A program made the translations under genes and the position numbers. Below, one piece after another: positions 7,768 through 17,068 of a DNA stretch of 36,796 nt. The DNA comes from Paracoccus sp. S-4012. Its GTDB lineage: Bacteria; Pseudomonadota; Alphaproteobacteria; Rhodobacterales; Rhodobacteraceae. How positions within the stretch are numbered: the stretch's first letter is position 1; every line of letters starts with the position of its first letter. The stretch spans positions 1-36,796 of the forward strand of contig NZ_WKKA01000023.1 of the NCBI RefSeq assembly GCF_009674885.1. The letters are read 5' to 3'. The notes beneath the pieces were generated by a model that did not search any database, had not been told where the DNA came from, and was given only the letters and a program-made list of their open reading frames with translations.

Positions 7768-8456
7768 CGCCTCGCCGATCCCCTCCTGCGCGCCGAAGAG
7801 AACGCCCGTCTTCGGGCCCGGCTCGCCGAAACCGAGGCGGCGCTGGCGGATGCACAGGACGCTCAGCCGCGACTGGAGAGCATCGTCAGCGAGCTGCGGC
7901 GGGAGACGTTCGTTCGTGCGTCCGAGAAGCTCGATCCCGAACAGTTCAACCTGCCGCTCGAGGACGTGGAGATCGCCCAGGGGGTGATCGAGGCGGTCCA
8001 GGAGAGGGTGCGGCGAGCCTTGAACGGCGCGACCGACCGCCCGGAGCGCAGGCCCATGCGGAACCGCGGCCACCTGCCGAAGCACCTGCCCAGGATCGAG
8101 CGGGTGTTCGAGCCGGGGAGCATGCTCTGCCCGTGTGGCTGCGGCGAGATGACGAAGATCGGAGAAGATGTCTCCGAGCGTCTGGACATCGTGCCGGCGC
8201 AGCTCCGCGTGCTGGTCACGCGCCGCCCGCGATACGCCTGCCGTCGCTGCTCCGGCGCCGTGGTGCAGGCCCATGCCCCCGAGCACGTGGTGCCGGGCGG
8301 CCTGCTGGCCGAGGCCCTGATCGCCCAGGTCATCGTCTCCAAGTTCGGGGACCACATGCCGTTCTACCGGCAGGCCGGGATCTACAGGCGACAGGGGATC
8401 GCTCTCGACCGGGCGACGCTCGGCAACCGGGTCGGCCGGGTCTGCTCCCACCTCCG
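7768..8456 (+). pseudogene. tnpC: IS66-family transposase TnpC, N-terminal half
   Basis: Frame 1 shows the leucine-rich coiled-coil start of IS66 TnpC (ENARLRARLAETEAALADAQ), then SEKLDPEQFNLPLEDVEIAQG. The zinc-finger segment CPCGCGEMTKIGEDVSERLD with CRRC follows, and then the conserved AHAPEHVVPGG and FYRQAGIYRRQGIALDRATL. The homology stops near 8456, before the DDE catalytic core, and the frame continues without interruption into the remnant of a substrate-binding protein. No start codon or terminal repeat was recognised upstream. A close second copy of the zinc-finger part lies inverted at 35.87-36.06 kb. Confidence 0.85.
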
Positions 8457-9159
8457 CGCCGGGATCGACACCGTCTTCGTGGATTTCCGCGACAATCCGA
8501 CCGAGAACACGGTCCCGAGCATCCAGCTCCTCGGGCGCATCCTCGACGAACGCGACAATGCCGACGAGTTCACCGATTTCTACAACGAGCAGATGCATAT
8601 GATCGACTCGCGTGTGGCTTCCATCCCGATCGCGAACGCCCGGTGGTCTTCATCGAGCAGGCCGCCGGCTACAACCCCGACGCGGCCTGCTGCCGGACGT
8701 TCGGGGCCACCAACCTCGGCCGCCTGGTCGATTTGGCAGGCGGGGGGAACTGGGGCAGCTCGCGCGTGCCGGGCGTCGGCAGCGAGGTCAGCTTCGAGTC
8801 GATCCTCACCGACGATCCGCCGATCGTGATCGGGACGGGAGCCAACTGGTCCGAGAGTAATCCGGCGACCACGGCGTTTCTGTTCGGCTACGAGGCGGCG
8901 CCCGCGGCGGTGCAGGAGCGGCTCGCCGCGCTCGCGAGCGGACATGGCCGCGGTCAGGAACGGCGATTTCCACTCGATCTATCACCAGTTCTACACCAGC
9001 CCCTACCACTTCGTGGCCATGCAGGCCTTCGCCAATTGGATCCATCCGGATCTCTTCGCCGACCTCGATCCCGAGGCGACGATGCGTGAGCTGCACGAGC
9101 GCTTCCTGCCGACCGACTATTCGGGCGTGTTCTGGGGCACCCTCGAGCCCACCAGCTGA
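8457..9159 (+). pseudogene. iron/metallophore ABC transporter substrate-binding protein, C-terminal remnant
   Basis: Directly after the IS66 homology the frame reads GIDTVFVDFRDN, then NTVPSIQLLGRIL, typical of FecB/BtuF-like binding proteins. Around 8625-8645 the homology moves to another frame (PVVFIEQAAGYN, FGATNLGRLVDLAGG, ILTDDPPIVIGTGANW). Near 8935 it moves again (AVRNGDFHSIYHQFY, MQAFANWIHPDLF, TDYSGVFWG) and ends at TGA 9157-9159. The signal peptide and N-lobe are missing, apparently removed by the IS66 event. The gene sits 54 bases ahead of the cognate FecCD permease. It is clearly non-functional as shown, unless the two shifts are sequencing errors, and even then it lacks its N-terminus. 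Confidence 0.8.
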
Positions 9160-9213
9160 CGCGAACCGGTCCGCCGCCTCAACGCGGCGGGCTTTCCATA
9201 TGCAGGAGTGGTT

Positions 9214-10275
9214 ATGGCGACTGTGACCGACGGCGTGCCACGGGCGACCGGCTATGCCGCACTTACCGCCCGCCGCTATCTCGCATTGGGCATCGCCGCG
9301 GCGCTGCTGCTGGTCAGCCTTGCCGTCGATGTCGGCACTGGGCCCGGCGGGTATCCGCTTTCGACGATCCTCCAGACGCTCGCCGACCCTGAGGTGCATG
9401 GGCCGAAGCTGCGGGTGATCGTCTGGGACTACCGTCTGCCGGTGGCACTCACGGCGGTGATCGTGGGCGCGCTGCTCGCCATCGGCGGCGCGCTGATGCA
9501 GACGATCCTGAACAACCCGCTGGCCGAGCCCTTCACGCTGGGCGTCTCGTCGGCGGCCAGTTTCGGCGCCTCGCTGGCGATCGTCCTTGGCTTCGGTCTG
9601 GTGCCGGTGGCCGGCACCCTGCTGGTCACGATGCACGCCTTCCTCTTCGCGCTGCTGACCTGTGGGCTGATCCTGCTGGCGACGCGCCTCAAGGGCGTCG
9701 GCTCCGAGACGATGATCCTGTTGGGCATCGCCACCTTCTTCACCTTCTCGGCGCTGCTGGCGCTGATGCAATACATGGCGTCCGAGAACCAGATCGCGCA
9801 GATCGTCTTCTGGATGATGGGCTCGCTGGGCCGGGCGAGCTGGGAGAAGATCGCGCTCGGCGCCGCGTTGCTGGCCGTCGTCATGCCCTTTGCGCTGGTC
9901 CGCACCTGGCAGCTCACGGCGCTCAGGATGGGTGAGGAGGCGGCGCGCAGCATGGGCGTCGATGTCGCGCGCGTGCGGGTCGAGATGCTGATCGTCATCT
10001 CGCTGGTGGCCGCGACCGCGGTGGCTTTCGTCGGCACCGTGGGCTTCGTCGGCCTTGTCGGTCCGCATATCGCGCGGCTGATCGTGGGCGAGGATCAACG
10101 CTTCTTCCTGCCGCTCTCGGCGCTGATCGGGGCGATCGTGCTGTCGCTGACCTCGATCCTGTCGAAGTCGATCACGCCGGGACTGATCTATCCCATCGGC
10201 ATCATCACCTCGCTGATCGGGGTGCCCATCTTCGTCTCGATCATCCTCTCCACCCACCGGGAGCGTCTGCAATGA
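9214..10275 (+). CDS. FecCD-family iron/metallophore ABC transporter permease
   Basis: This is a 353-residue integral membrane protein with about nine to ten hydrophobic segments. Family motifs include PLAEPFTLGVSSAASFGASLAI, the GLVGPHIARLIVGEDQRFFLPLSALIGA coupling region and a final hydrophobic hairpin. The ATG at 9214 follows CAGGAG with normal spacing; a GTG at 9208 overlaps that site and is less likely. The stop overlaps the ATPase start (ATGA), so the two are translationally coupled. In the family it works as a dimer with a FecE-type ATPase and a periplasmic binding protein. Both partners here are broken, so the system is probably dead although this gene is intact. Confidence 0.9.
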   Translation: MATVTDGVPRATGYAALTARRYLALGIAAALLLVSLAVDVGTGPGGYPLSTILQTLADPEVHGPKLRVIVWDYRLPVALTAVIVGALLAIGGALMQTILNNPLAEPFTLGVSSAASFGASLAIVLGFGLVPVAGTLLVTMHAFLFALLTCGLILLATRLKGVGSETMILLGIATFFTFSALLALMQYMASENQIAQIVFWMMGSLGRASWEKIALGAALLAVVMPFALVRTWQLTALRMGEEAARSMGVDVARVRVEMLIVISLVAATAVAFVGTVGFVGLVGPHIARLIVGEDQRFFLPLSALIGAIVLSLTSILSKSITPGLIYPIGIITSLIGVPIFVSIILSTHRERLQ

Positions 10276-11050
10276 CCCTGACCATCGAGAATCTCCATGC
10301 TGGCTACGGTCGACTGCCCGTGCTGCACGGCATCAACCTGGGACCGATCGCCCCCGGTCAGTTCGTCGGCGTGATCGGTCCGAACGCCTCGGGGAAATCG
10401 ACGCTGTTCCGCACCATTGCCGGGCTGCAGCGGCCCATGTCGGGCCGGGTCAAGTTGGGGGCGGACGATCTGGGCGGCCTCTGCCGGCAACTGCGCGGGC
10501 GGCGGGTTGCCTACATGCCGCAGGCCTTCGGCTGCAACGCCGTCCTGACCGTGTTCGAGAGCGTGCTGCTGGCCCGCAAGCAGATGACCGGCTGGCGCGT
10601 GGACGCACGCGACTTGCACGAGGTCGCGCGCACGCTGGCGGCGCTGCGGCTGTCGCACCTGGCCGACCGCGGCATCGCGCAGCTCAGCGGCGGGCAGGCG
10701 CAGATGGTGGCCGGGCACAGGTGCTGGTGCGCGATCCAGCCGTCGTGCTGCTGGACGAGCCGACCAGCGCGCTCGACCTGCACCACCAGCTTTCGACCCT
10801 CGGCTCTATCCGGCGCGAGATGCAGGCCCGTGGCTGCATCGTGATGGCGGCGCTGCACGACCTGAACCTTGCGGCCGAGTTCTGCGATTGGCTGGTTCTG
10901 ATCCGTGAGGGCCGCGTCCTCGCCGACGGTCCGCCGGCGGACATCCTCGCGCGACCTGAGATCGGGCAGACCTACCGCGTCGAGACTGCGCTTGAGCGCA
11001 CCCGACGCGGCTCGCTCTATGTCGATGCCAGGCTGGAAGAAACAGCATGA
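10272..11050 (+). pseudogene. FecE-type ABC transporter ATPase, frameshifted
   Basis: The first frame carries Walker A (GPNASGKSTLF), the Q-loop region (VAYMPQAF) and the signature LSGGQAQMV. At about 10713 the frame breaks. The Walker B segment (VVLLDEPTSALD), the H-loop (MAALHDLNLA) and the C-terminus (GQTYRVE) continue in a second frame to 11050. The junction reads GTGGCCGGGCACAGG, where a single missing base would restore the usual V-A-L-A-Q-V-L. One base therefore separates this from a normal ATPase of about 260 residues. It could be a true deletion or a read error. It overlaps the permease upstream and the methyltransferase downstream. Confidence 0.85.
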
Positions 11051-11829
11051 ACGCGCCCCGCCGGAACTTCACGTTGAAAGACGAGATCCGCGACTACTGG
11101 TCCGACCGCGCCGCGACCTTCGACGAGTCGGCCTCGCACCGGATCGAGGATCGCCATGGCATGCCGGAATGGCACAGGCTGGTCCGCGGGACTCTGGGTG
11201 TTGACCGCCAGGGCCGCCTCGAAGGCTGGCGCGCGCTCGACATTGCCTGCGGCACCGGCGAGATCAGCCGGGTGCTGACCGGCCTCGGGGCGGCGGTTAC
11301 GGGGGTGGATTTCTCCGAAACGATGCTGGCCATCGCCCGCGGCAAGCTCGCCGATTGTAACTGGCAGGGGTTCCTTGCCGACGCCGAGGCACTGCATCCC
11401 TTGGCTGACGGAACCTTCGACGTGGCCGTAACAAGGCACCTCGCATGGACGCTAACAGATCCCAGGGCCGCCTACGGCGAATGGCGGCGGGTGCTGAAGC
11501 CTGGCGGGCGGCTGCTGGTCGTGGACGGCAACTGGTCCGGCACCGCGAACGGCAGTCTGCGCCTGCGCCGCTGGCTTGCCGACCGCATCGACCCTGCCGG
11601 CGCAAGATCGCCCGATATCCGCAACCGCCACGCCGATATCCTCGCGCGGCTCCCCTATCCCGACGGGCTGACGCAGGAGCGCCTGACGGCGGACCTGCAA
11701 GCCGCCGGGTTTGCGCAAGTCCGCCGCGTGCCGGTGCATCGGCTCTACCGGCAAGGCATGCGCGGCGCGCGGTTGGCCGAACGGCTCAGGCAGACGTCGC
11801 GGCACAGGTTCGCCGTGGTCGCGACGTGA
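11047..11829 (+). CDS. class I SAM-dependent methyltransferase of the metallophore-transport operon
   Basis: This 260-residue protein carries the SAM-binding motif [11 protein letters not shown] at residues 64-74, an acidic strand-2 end ([11 protein letters not shown]), motif II/III-like [13 protein letters not shown] and [16 protein letters not shown]. The start ATG overlaps the ATPase stop by four bases. Methyltransferases of this type are often the last gene of FecCD-type uptake operons in alphaproteobacteria, perhaps modifying an imported or exported chelator. That role is inference from position. The gene looks intact, unlike its operon partners. Confidence 0.8.
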   Translation: MNAPRRNFTLKDEIRDYWSDRAATFDESASHRIEDRHGMPEWHRLVRGTLGVDRQGRLEGWRALDIACGTGEISRVLTGLGAAVTGVDFSETMLAIARGKLADCNWQGFLADAEALHPLADGTFDVAVTRHLAWTLTDPRAAYGEWRRVLKPGGRLLVVDGNWSGTANGSLRLRRWLADRIDPAGARSPDIRNRHADILARLPYPDGLTQERLTADLQAAGFAQVRRVPVHRLYRQGMRGARLAERLRQTSRHRFAVVAT

Positions 11830-12012
11830 GGGGTGACGACACCAATCAAGATCGAGGCGGTGAGCCGTTGTCGGACAGCACCTCGACGACCGCGGATGAA
11901 CTCTCGCCATCGCTCGCGCGACAGATACGGAAGCGTCCATCGGTGTCGTCCTCGACGTGTAAGTAGTGGTTCCCCGGCCAGGACGTGAAGGGCGGCCCGC
12001 GGTCGCAGAAGC

Positions 12013-12170
12013 TTCAGCGCATGCAGGAACCGCCCGTCGCCGATCCACCGTTTCTCCTCGACAAGGATGCGGTGCATGACCGCGATCTGCCCCGCAGGGC
12101 CTCAGAACGAACGAAGGGCGATCCGCGCCCAGGTTCGGGTGGCCTCGGCAAGCGTGGGAAAACCGGGTCG
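12013..12170 (-). pseudogene. chrA: chromate transporter ChrA, N-terminal remnant with a nonsense codon
   Basis: The minus frame reads PGFPTLAEATRTWARIALRSF, a stop, then [19 protein letters not shown] and FLHAL. In ChrA the same stretch is one continuous N-terminus with [23 protein letters not shown] and FLHALNxCMLLPGPEAQ. The TGA at 12102-12104 sits exactly where the first glycine of GGPAG belongs (a GGA-to-TGA type change). Homology ends abruptly after FLHAL at about 12013. No start codon precedes it in frame. It lies just downstream of a rhodanese gene, a plausible chromate-resistance arrangement. Confidence 0.65.
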
Positions 12171-12180
12171 CGAGGCCGGA

Positions 12181-12570
12181 TCAGCCGAGCCGCGGGACAG
12201 CGGTGCGGGACGGGAAATCCTCGTATCGCTCACGAAGCACAGGCTCACCGGGTTGATCAAGGGCAGCCCGGCCCCTTGCCACGCCTGGAAGCCGCCATCC
12301 AGATATTCCGCGGCCCGCCCCTCGGCGCGCATCCAGGCCGCCGCACCCTGGCTGCGCCGATGGCCAGCCCGGCACAGCACCACGGACGAGCCGGAGGGAC
12401 GCGCTGGCACACCGGCCAGCGCGCGGTCGTCGGCACGGATCGCTCCTGGCAGCAGCCGGGGGGTCGGCAGCAAAGTCTTCATCCGATCGGACGTTCAGAA
12501 TCACCGGCGCGCGGCCTGTGCCGATCAACCGCTCCAGCTTGTCGGGCGCTATCGCATTGGGTGCCGGCAT
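12181..12570 (-). pseudogene. rhodanese-like sulfurtransferase domain protein, doubly frameshifted
   Basis: The gene starts at ATG 12570 behind GGGAGGAA and reads IAPDKLERLIGTGRAPVILNVRSDEDFAADP. An extra base in a run of six G (12458-12463 on the plus strand) then shifts it. The second frame continues with RLLPGAIRADD, VVLCRAGHRRSQGAAAWMR (the rhodanese active-site loop, with Cys) and EYLDGGFQAWQGAGLPLINP. Near 12265 the frame returns to the first and ends PVLRERYEDFPSRTAVPRLG. With both shifts corrected it is a single-domain rhodanese of about 130 residues. Similar domains accompany chromate-resistance genes (ChrB/ChrA), matching the chrA scrap downstream. Confidence 0.65.
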
Positions 12571-12849
12571 GGGCGTTCCTCCCAGAGGGACTGATCATGA
12601 TCGATCTGGAACGCGAACTTCGGCTGGCGCCTCGTGGGGCGGTCGCAGACCCCATGAGGATGAGTTGGAAGCGAGCGGCTGCAGACGTCAAGCCATCACA
12701 CGTCAGCCCGACATTCGTTGGCGCGAAGGCCGCCGGCTCAGCCAAGGCCGGATCACGCCTTCTACAACAATGCGGCAGCGAACCGTCAGGGAAGACGAAA
12801 CCACGCCATGACTATTGAGTAAGGGCGCGGTGAATCCTACGGCTAGGAC

Positions 12850-13317
12850 ATGATCACGCAGAAGACGAAATACGCGCTGCAGGCGCTGCTGGTGCTGGCC
12901 GATGAGGCCGCCGTGCCGCAGCCGAAGGCGCTGACCATCGAGCAGATCGCCACCCGCTCGGGCACGCCCAAGCGGTTCCTCGAGCATATCCTCCTCGAGG
13001 TCCGGCGCATGGGCTTCGTCACCTCGATCCGCGGGCGCGCGGGCGGCTACCGGCTCTCGGCGAAGCCGTCCGAGATCCAGATCTCGGCGCTGCTGCGGCA
13101 GATCGACGGGCCGATCGCGCCGCTACCCTGCCTGTCGCGGACCGCCTATCAGCGCTGCGCCGACTGCACCGACGAGACGACCTGCCGCATCCGCCGCATC
13201 TTCGCCGAGGTGTTCTGGTCCTACCTCGTCATCATCGATTCGCTGACGCTGCAGGACATGCTCGACTCCGGCGCGGTGGCCGACCAGATCCTGAACGCGC
13301 CCGAACCGGCCGTCTGA
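12850..13317 (+). CDS. Rrf2-family transcriptional regulator with a cysteine cluster
   Basis: This 155-residue protein has the Rrf2 winged-helix start (KTKYALQALLVLA), recognition helix region (IATRSGTPKRFLEHILLEVR) and the wing GFVTSIRGRAGGYRLS. Four cysteines (C94, C103, C106, C112) lie in the loop where IscR/NsrR-type members hold an iron-sulfur cluster, so redox, Fe-S or sulfur sensing is plausible. The gene directly precedes a sulfate transport operon in the same direction, which recalls CymR control of sulfur uptake in Bacillus. Control of the downstream operon is inferred. No strong ribosome site is visible before ATG 12850 (GGCTAGGAC). Confidence 0.88.
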   Translation: MITQKTKYALQALLVLADEAAVPQPKALTIEQIATRSGTPKRFLEHILLEVRRMGFVTSIRGRAGGYRLSAKPSEIQISALLRQIDGPIAPLPCLSRTAYQRCADCTDETTCRIRRIFAEVFWSYLVIIDSLTLQDMLDSGAVADQILNAPEPAV

Positions 13318-13381
13318 ACTCCAGCATTTGCAGGCCCGTTCCCTGAACCGAGCGACCCTCCGCCGCCCGGGTTTAATGTCT

Positions 13382-13422
13382 ATCAACATACCCGTCTTTT
13401 CTGTTGCCATAGGCGAGTTGAT
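13382..13422 (+). promoter_or_regulatory. candidate operator/promoter region of the sulfate operon
   Basis: In the 162-base gap between the Rrf2 gene and the binding-protein gene lie ATCAAC (13382-13387) and its inverted copy GTTGAT (13417-13422). Between them CTATCAACA and TGTTGCCATAG form a second imperfect inverted pair. This is the only AT-rich patch in the gap, so it probably holds the promoter, and it could be the Rrf2 binding site. The assignment is a guess from symmetry and position. Confidence 0.3.
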
Positions 13423-13479
13423 GTGTCGTCATTAAGGGGCAACGCCGCCTCCGTGCGGCCCGAGCCCAAGGTGACGATC

Positions 13480-14481
13480 ATGTCCACGCTCCCCACCATC
13501 CGCCGCCTCCTCGCCGGCGCCGCAGCCGCGGCCCTCGCCCTCGGCGTCGCCGCCGCGCAGGCCGAGACGCTCCTCAACGTCAGCTACGACCCGACCCGCG
13601 AGCTATACCGCGAGGTGAACGAGGCCTTCGCCGCCCGCTGGACCGCGGAGGGCCACGAGGCACCGCAGATCGAGGCCAGTCATGGCGGCTCCGGGTCCCA
13701 GGCGCGCGCGGTCATCGACGGGCTCAACGCGCAGGTGGTGACGCTGGCCCTTGCCTCCGACATCGACAAGATCGCCGAGGCGGGCAAGCTGCCGGCCGAC
13801 TGGCAGTCGAAGCTGCCGCACAACTCGTCTCCCTACACCTCCACGATCGTGTTCCTCGTCCGCGAAGGGAACGCCGAAGGCATTCGGGACTGGGGTGATC
13901 TGGTGAAGGATGGCGTCGAGGTCATCACGCCGAACCCCAAGACCTCGGGCGGCGCGCGGTGGAACTACCTGGCCGCCTGGGCCTGGGCCGAGAAGAACGG
14001 GCAGGACCCGCAGACGTTCGTGGGCGCCCTCTTCCGCAACGTGCCGGTGCTCGACTCGGGCGCGCGCGGCTCGACCACGACCTTCGCGCAGCGCGGCATC
14101 GGCGACGTGCTGCTGGCCTGGGAGAACGAGGCCCATCTGGCGCTGAAGGAACTGGGCGAAGATCAGTTCGACATCGTCGTCCCCTCGGTCTCGATCCTCG
14201 CCGAGCCCCCGGTGGCCATCGTCGAGGCCAACATCGCCTCCGACGCACAGCGCGAACTGGCGAACGCCTATCTCGACTTCCTCTACGCGCCCGAGGGGCA
14301 GGCGCTCGCCTACAAGCACTTCTACCGCGCCTGGGACGCCTCGGCCGCCAACCCCGAGGACGTGGCGCGCTTCCCCAAGCTGGAACTGGTCACGATCGAG
14401 GACTTCGGCGGCTGGTCGAAGGCGCAGCCCGAGCATTTCGGCGACGGCGGCATCTTCGACCAGATCTACGTGCCGAGGTGA
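13480..14481 (+). CDS. cysP: sulfate/thiosulfate ABC transporter substrate-binding protein
   Basis: This 333-residue periplasmic protein has a Sec signal at residues 1-28 ([21 protein letters not shown]). Mature-domain hallmarks of sulfate-binding proteins are [74 protein letters not shown] and VTIEDFGGW. The ATG at 13480 is preceded by AAGGTGA; the frame is open 19 codons further upstream but without signal-peptide sense. It is the first gene of a tight operon (binding protein, CysT, CysW, CysA). Sbp and CysP types cannot be told apart here. Confidence 0.92.
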   Translation: MSTLPTIRRLLAGAAAAALALGVAAAQAETLLNVSYDPTRELYREVNEAFAARWTAEGHEAPQIEASHGGSGSQARAVIDGLNAQVVTLALASDIDKIAEAGKLPADWQSKLPHNSSPYTSTIVFLVREGNAEGIRDWGDLVKDGVEVITPNPKTSGGARWNYLAAWAWAEKNGQDPQTFVGALFRNVPVLDSGARGSTTTFAQRGIGDVLLAWENEAHLALKELGEDQFDIVVPSVSILAEPPVAIVEANIASDAQRELANAYLDFLYAPEGQALAYKHFYRAWDASAANPEDVARFPKLELVTIEDFGGWSKAQPEHFGDGGIFDQIYVPR

Positions 14482-14489
14482 GCACGGCG

Positions 14490-15326
14490 ATGGGCCGGCC
14501 GCTGATCCACCGCTCCCCCATGCCGGGCCTCGGCCTCAGCATGGGGATCACGCTGACCATGCTCTCGCTGGTCGTGCTGCTGCCCATCGGCGCCCTTCTC
14601 TGGAGGGGCGCCAGCTTCGGGCCGGGCAACATCTGGGAGGTCGTGAACCGCCCGCGGGTCTGGGCGGCGCTGTTCCTGTCGTTCCGCCTGTCGCTCCTGG
14701 CGGCGCTGTTCAACCTCGTCTTCGGCGTTCTGCTGGCCTGGGTGCTGGTCCGCTACCGCTTTCCGGGCCGGCGGCTGCTCGACGCGGCCGTGGACCTGCC
14801 CTTCGCCCTGCCGACCGCCGTCGCGGGCATCGCGCTGACGGCCCTCTATGCGCCGAACGGCTTCTTCGGCGCGCCCCTGGCGGCGCTCGGCATCAAGATC
14901 GCCTATACGCAATGGGGCATCCTGATCGCGCTGATCTTCGTCGGCCTGCCCTTCGTCACCCGCACCGTGCAGCCGGTGATCGGGGAGATCGACCGCGAGG
15001 TCGAGGAGGCTTCGGCCACGCTCGGCGCGCGGCGGCTCTATACGTTGCGCCGCGTCATTGCGCCGATGCTGGCCCCGGCGGCGCTGACGGGCTTCGCGCT
15101 CGCCCTTGCGCGGGCGGTGGGGGAATACGGCTCGGTGATCTTCATCGCCGGGAACATCCCGCTGGTCACGGAGATCGCGCCGCTGCTGATCGTGATCCAG
15201 CTCGAGGAGTTCAATTACGACGCCGCCACCGCCATCGGCATCGCCATGCTGCTGATCTCCTTCGCGATGCTCATGGCGATCAACCTCATCCAGGTCTGGA
15301 GTCGCCGGAGGATCGGCCATGTCTGA
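14490..15326 (+). CDS. cysT: sulfate ABC transporter permease CysT
   Basis: This is a 278-residue inner-membrane permease with about six hydrophobic segments. Typical CysT/CysU segments are FRLSLLAALFNLVFGVLLAWVLVRYRFPGRR, DLPFALPTAVAGIALTALY, and the EAA loop EASATLGARRLYTLRRVIAPM. ATG 14490 is used. GTG 14478 overlaps the previous stop (GTGA) and would add four residues, so translational coupling from there is also possible. The 3' end overlaps cysW by 8 bases. Confidence 0.92.
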   Translation: MGRPLIHRSPMPGLGLSMGITLTMLSLVVLLPIGALLWRGASFGPGNIWEVVNRPRVWAALFLSFRLSLLAALFNLVFGVLLAWVLVRYRFPGRRLLDAAVDLPFALPTAVAGIALTALYAPNGFFGAPLAALGIKIAYTQWGILIALIFVGLPFVTRTVQPVIGEIDREVEEASATLGARRLYTLRRVIAPMLAPAALTGFALALARAVGEYGSVIFIAGNIPLVTEIAPLLIVIQLEEFNYDAATAIGIAMLLISFAMLMAINLIQVWSRRRIGHV

Positions 15327-16209
15327 TGCAACCCTGCCGCTGCCCGCCGTCGTGCGACCCTGCCGCCGTTTCCGCGCGCCGACCGACGAGGCGCCGGCCG
15401 CCCGCCGGCTGCTGATCGCGCTCGCCGTGGTCGGGATCGCGGTCCTCGTCCTCGCGCCGCTGATCGTGGTCTTCGCCGAGGCGCTGGCCGACGGGGTGGC
15501 GGCGTCCCTCGCGAGCCTGACCAACCGCGACGCCCACTCCGCCATCCGGCTGACGCTGACGGTGGCGGCGATCACGGTGCCGCTGAACGCCGGTTTCGGC
15601 ATTGCCGCCGCCTGGTTCATCACCAAGTTCGACTTCCGCGGCAAGTCTTTCCTCATCACGCTGATCGACCTGCCCTTCTCGGTCAGCCCGGTGGTTGCGG
15701 GCCTCTGCATCGTGCTGACCTTCGGCGCCAACTCCGCCATCGGCGGCTGGCTGGTCGCGCACGGCTTCCCCGTGGTCTTCGCGCTGCCGGGCATCATCCT
15801 CGCCACCCTGTTCGTGACCTTCCCGTTCGTCGCGCGCGAGCTGGTCCCGCTGATGGTCGAGCAGGGCCGGGCCGAGGAGGAAGCGGCGCTGACGCTCGGC
15901 GCGTCGGGCTGGCGGGTGTTCCGGACCGTGACGCTGCCCAACATCCGCTGGGCGCTGCTCTATGGCGTGCTCCTCTGCAACGCCCGCGCGATGGGCGAGT
16001 TCGGGGCGGTCGCGGTCGTCTCGGGCAAGATCCGCGGCCAGACCGCCACCATGCCGATCACGATCGAGATGCTCTACAACGAGTATCTCTCGGTCGCGGC
16101 CTTCTCGCTCGCGGCGCTGCTGACGCTGCTGGCCCTCGTCACCCTGCTCATCAAGACCGCGCTCGACATCCGCCACGCCGATGCGCTCGCGGCCACCCCC
16201 GCCCATTGA
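15319..16209 (+). CDS. cysW: sulfate ABC transporter permease CysW
   Basis: This is a 296-residue partner permease. It has the CysW-typical WFITKFDFRGKSFLITLIDLPFSVSPVVAGL, the EAA loop EAALTLGASGWRVFRTVTLPN, and AMGEFGAVAVVSGKIRGQTATMPI followed by EMLYNEY, which is near-diagnostic for the sulfate system. The start overlaps cysT by 8 bases, and cysA follows after 12 bases. It forms the membrane heterodimer with CysT. Confidence 0.93.
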   Translation: MSDATLPLPAVVRPCRRFRAPTDEAPAARRLLIALAVVGIAVLVLAPLIVVFAEALADGVAASLASLTNRDAHSAIRLTLTVAAITVPLNAGFGIAAAWFITKFDFRGKSFLITLIDLPFSVSPVVAGLCIVLTFGANSAIGGWLVAHGFPVVFALPGIILATLFVTFPFVARELVPLMVEQGRAEEEAALTLGASGWRVFRTVTLPNIRWALLYGVLLCNARAMGEFGAVAVVSGKIRGQTATMPITIEMLYNEYLSVAAFSLAALLTLLALVTLLIKTALDIRHADALAATPAH

Positions 16210-16221
16210 GGGATGCGGACC

Positions 16222-16941
16222 ATGCATATCCAGATCGACGAAATCTCGAAAGCCTTCGGCATGACCGCGGCCCTGCATCCGGTGTCGCTGTCGATCCCCT
16301 GCGGCGCGCTCGTGGCGCTGCTCGGGCCCTCCGGCTCGGGCAAGACGACGCTGCTGCGCATCCTCGGCGGGCTCGAGTTCCCGACCTCGGGCCGGGTCCT
16401 GTTCGACGGGCAGGACGCCACGGGCATGACGGTGCAGGAGCGGCGTGCGGGCTTCGTATTCCAGTCCTACGCGCTCTTCCGGCACATGACGGTGTTCGAT
16501 AACATCGCCTACGGCCTCAAGGCCCGCCCCCGCGCGCAGCGCCCGACGAAGGCCGAGATTGCGCGCCGGGTCACGAAGCTCCTCGACCTGATCCAGCTGC
16601 CGCATATCGCGGGCCGCTATCCGAGCCAGCTCTCCGGCGGCCAGCGTCAGCGAGTGGCCCTCGCCCGCGCGCTCGCCATCGAGCCGCGGATGCTGCTTCT
16701 GGACGAGCCCTTCGGCGCGCTCGACGCCAAGGTCCGCAAGGAATTGCGGCAGGGGCTGCGGGAGATCCATGACGAGACCGGGCTGACCACGGTCTTCGTG
16801 ACCCATGACCAGGACGAGGCGATGGAGCTTGCCGACCTCGTGGTGGTCATGTCGATGGGCTGTATCGAGCAGATCGGGAAACCGAAGGACATCCGCGGGC
16901 AGCCTGCGACGCCTTTCGTGCGCGAGTTCATCGGCGCGTAA
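16222..16941 (+). CDS. cysA: sulfate ABC transporter ATPase CysA, C-terminally truncated
   Basis: This is the 239-residue nucleotide-binding domain. It has Walker [13 protein letters not shown]-loop [17 protein letters not shown], signature [15 protein letters not shown], Walker [12 protein letters not shown] and the H-loop [19 protein letters not shown] at 16208-16212 places the start at ATG 16222; ATG 16213 is too close to it. Normal CysA proteins run to about 330-360 residues with a TOBE-like regulatory domain. Here the protein stops right after PFVREFIGA, where that domain would begin. The following DNA belongs to a mobile-element scar. The ATPase core is complete, so activity is possible but control or stability may differ. 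Confidence 0.88.
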   Translation: MHIQIDEISKAFGMTAALHPVSLSIPCGALVALLGPSGSGKTTLLRILGGLEFPTSGRVLFDGQDATGMTVQERRAGFVFQSYALFRHMTVFDNIAYGLKARPRAQRPTKAEIARRVTKLLDLIQLPHIAGRYPSQLSGGQRQRVALARALAIEPRMLLLDEPFGALDAKVRKELRQGLREIHDETGLTTVFVTHDQDEAMELADLVVVMSMGCIEQIGKPKDIRGQPATPFVREFIGA

Positions 16942-17068
16942 GCATGCGGATCGTCGCCGAGCGCTGGCCTGCGCCGCTCGCGCCGCAACACCGTTGCGCG
17001 TCTACGGATACCCCGAATGCCAGGCCCTTCTTGAGCTGATCACTGGCAAGCCTGCGCGCGGGGGCGGG

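Noticed and set aside
11846..12012. Minus-strand frame [16 protein letters not shown] to a stop beside the chrA scrap
   Set aside because: It looks somewhat protein-like but is short, has no start and no recognised family, so it is not listed as a gene.
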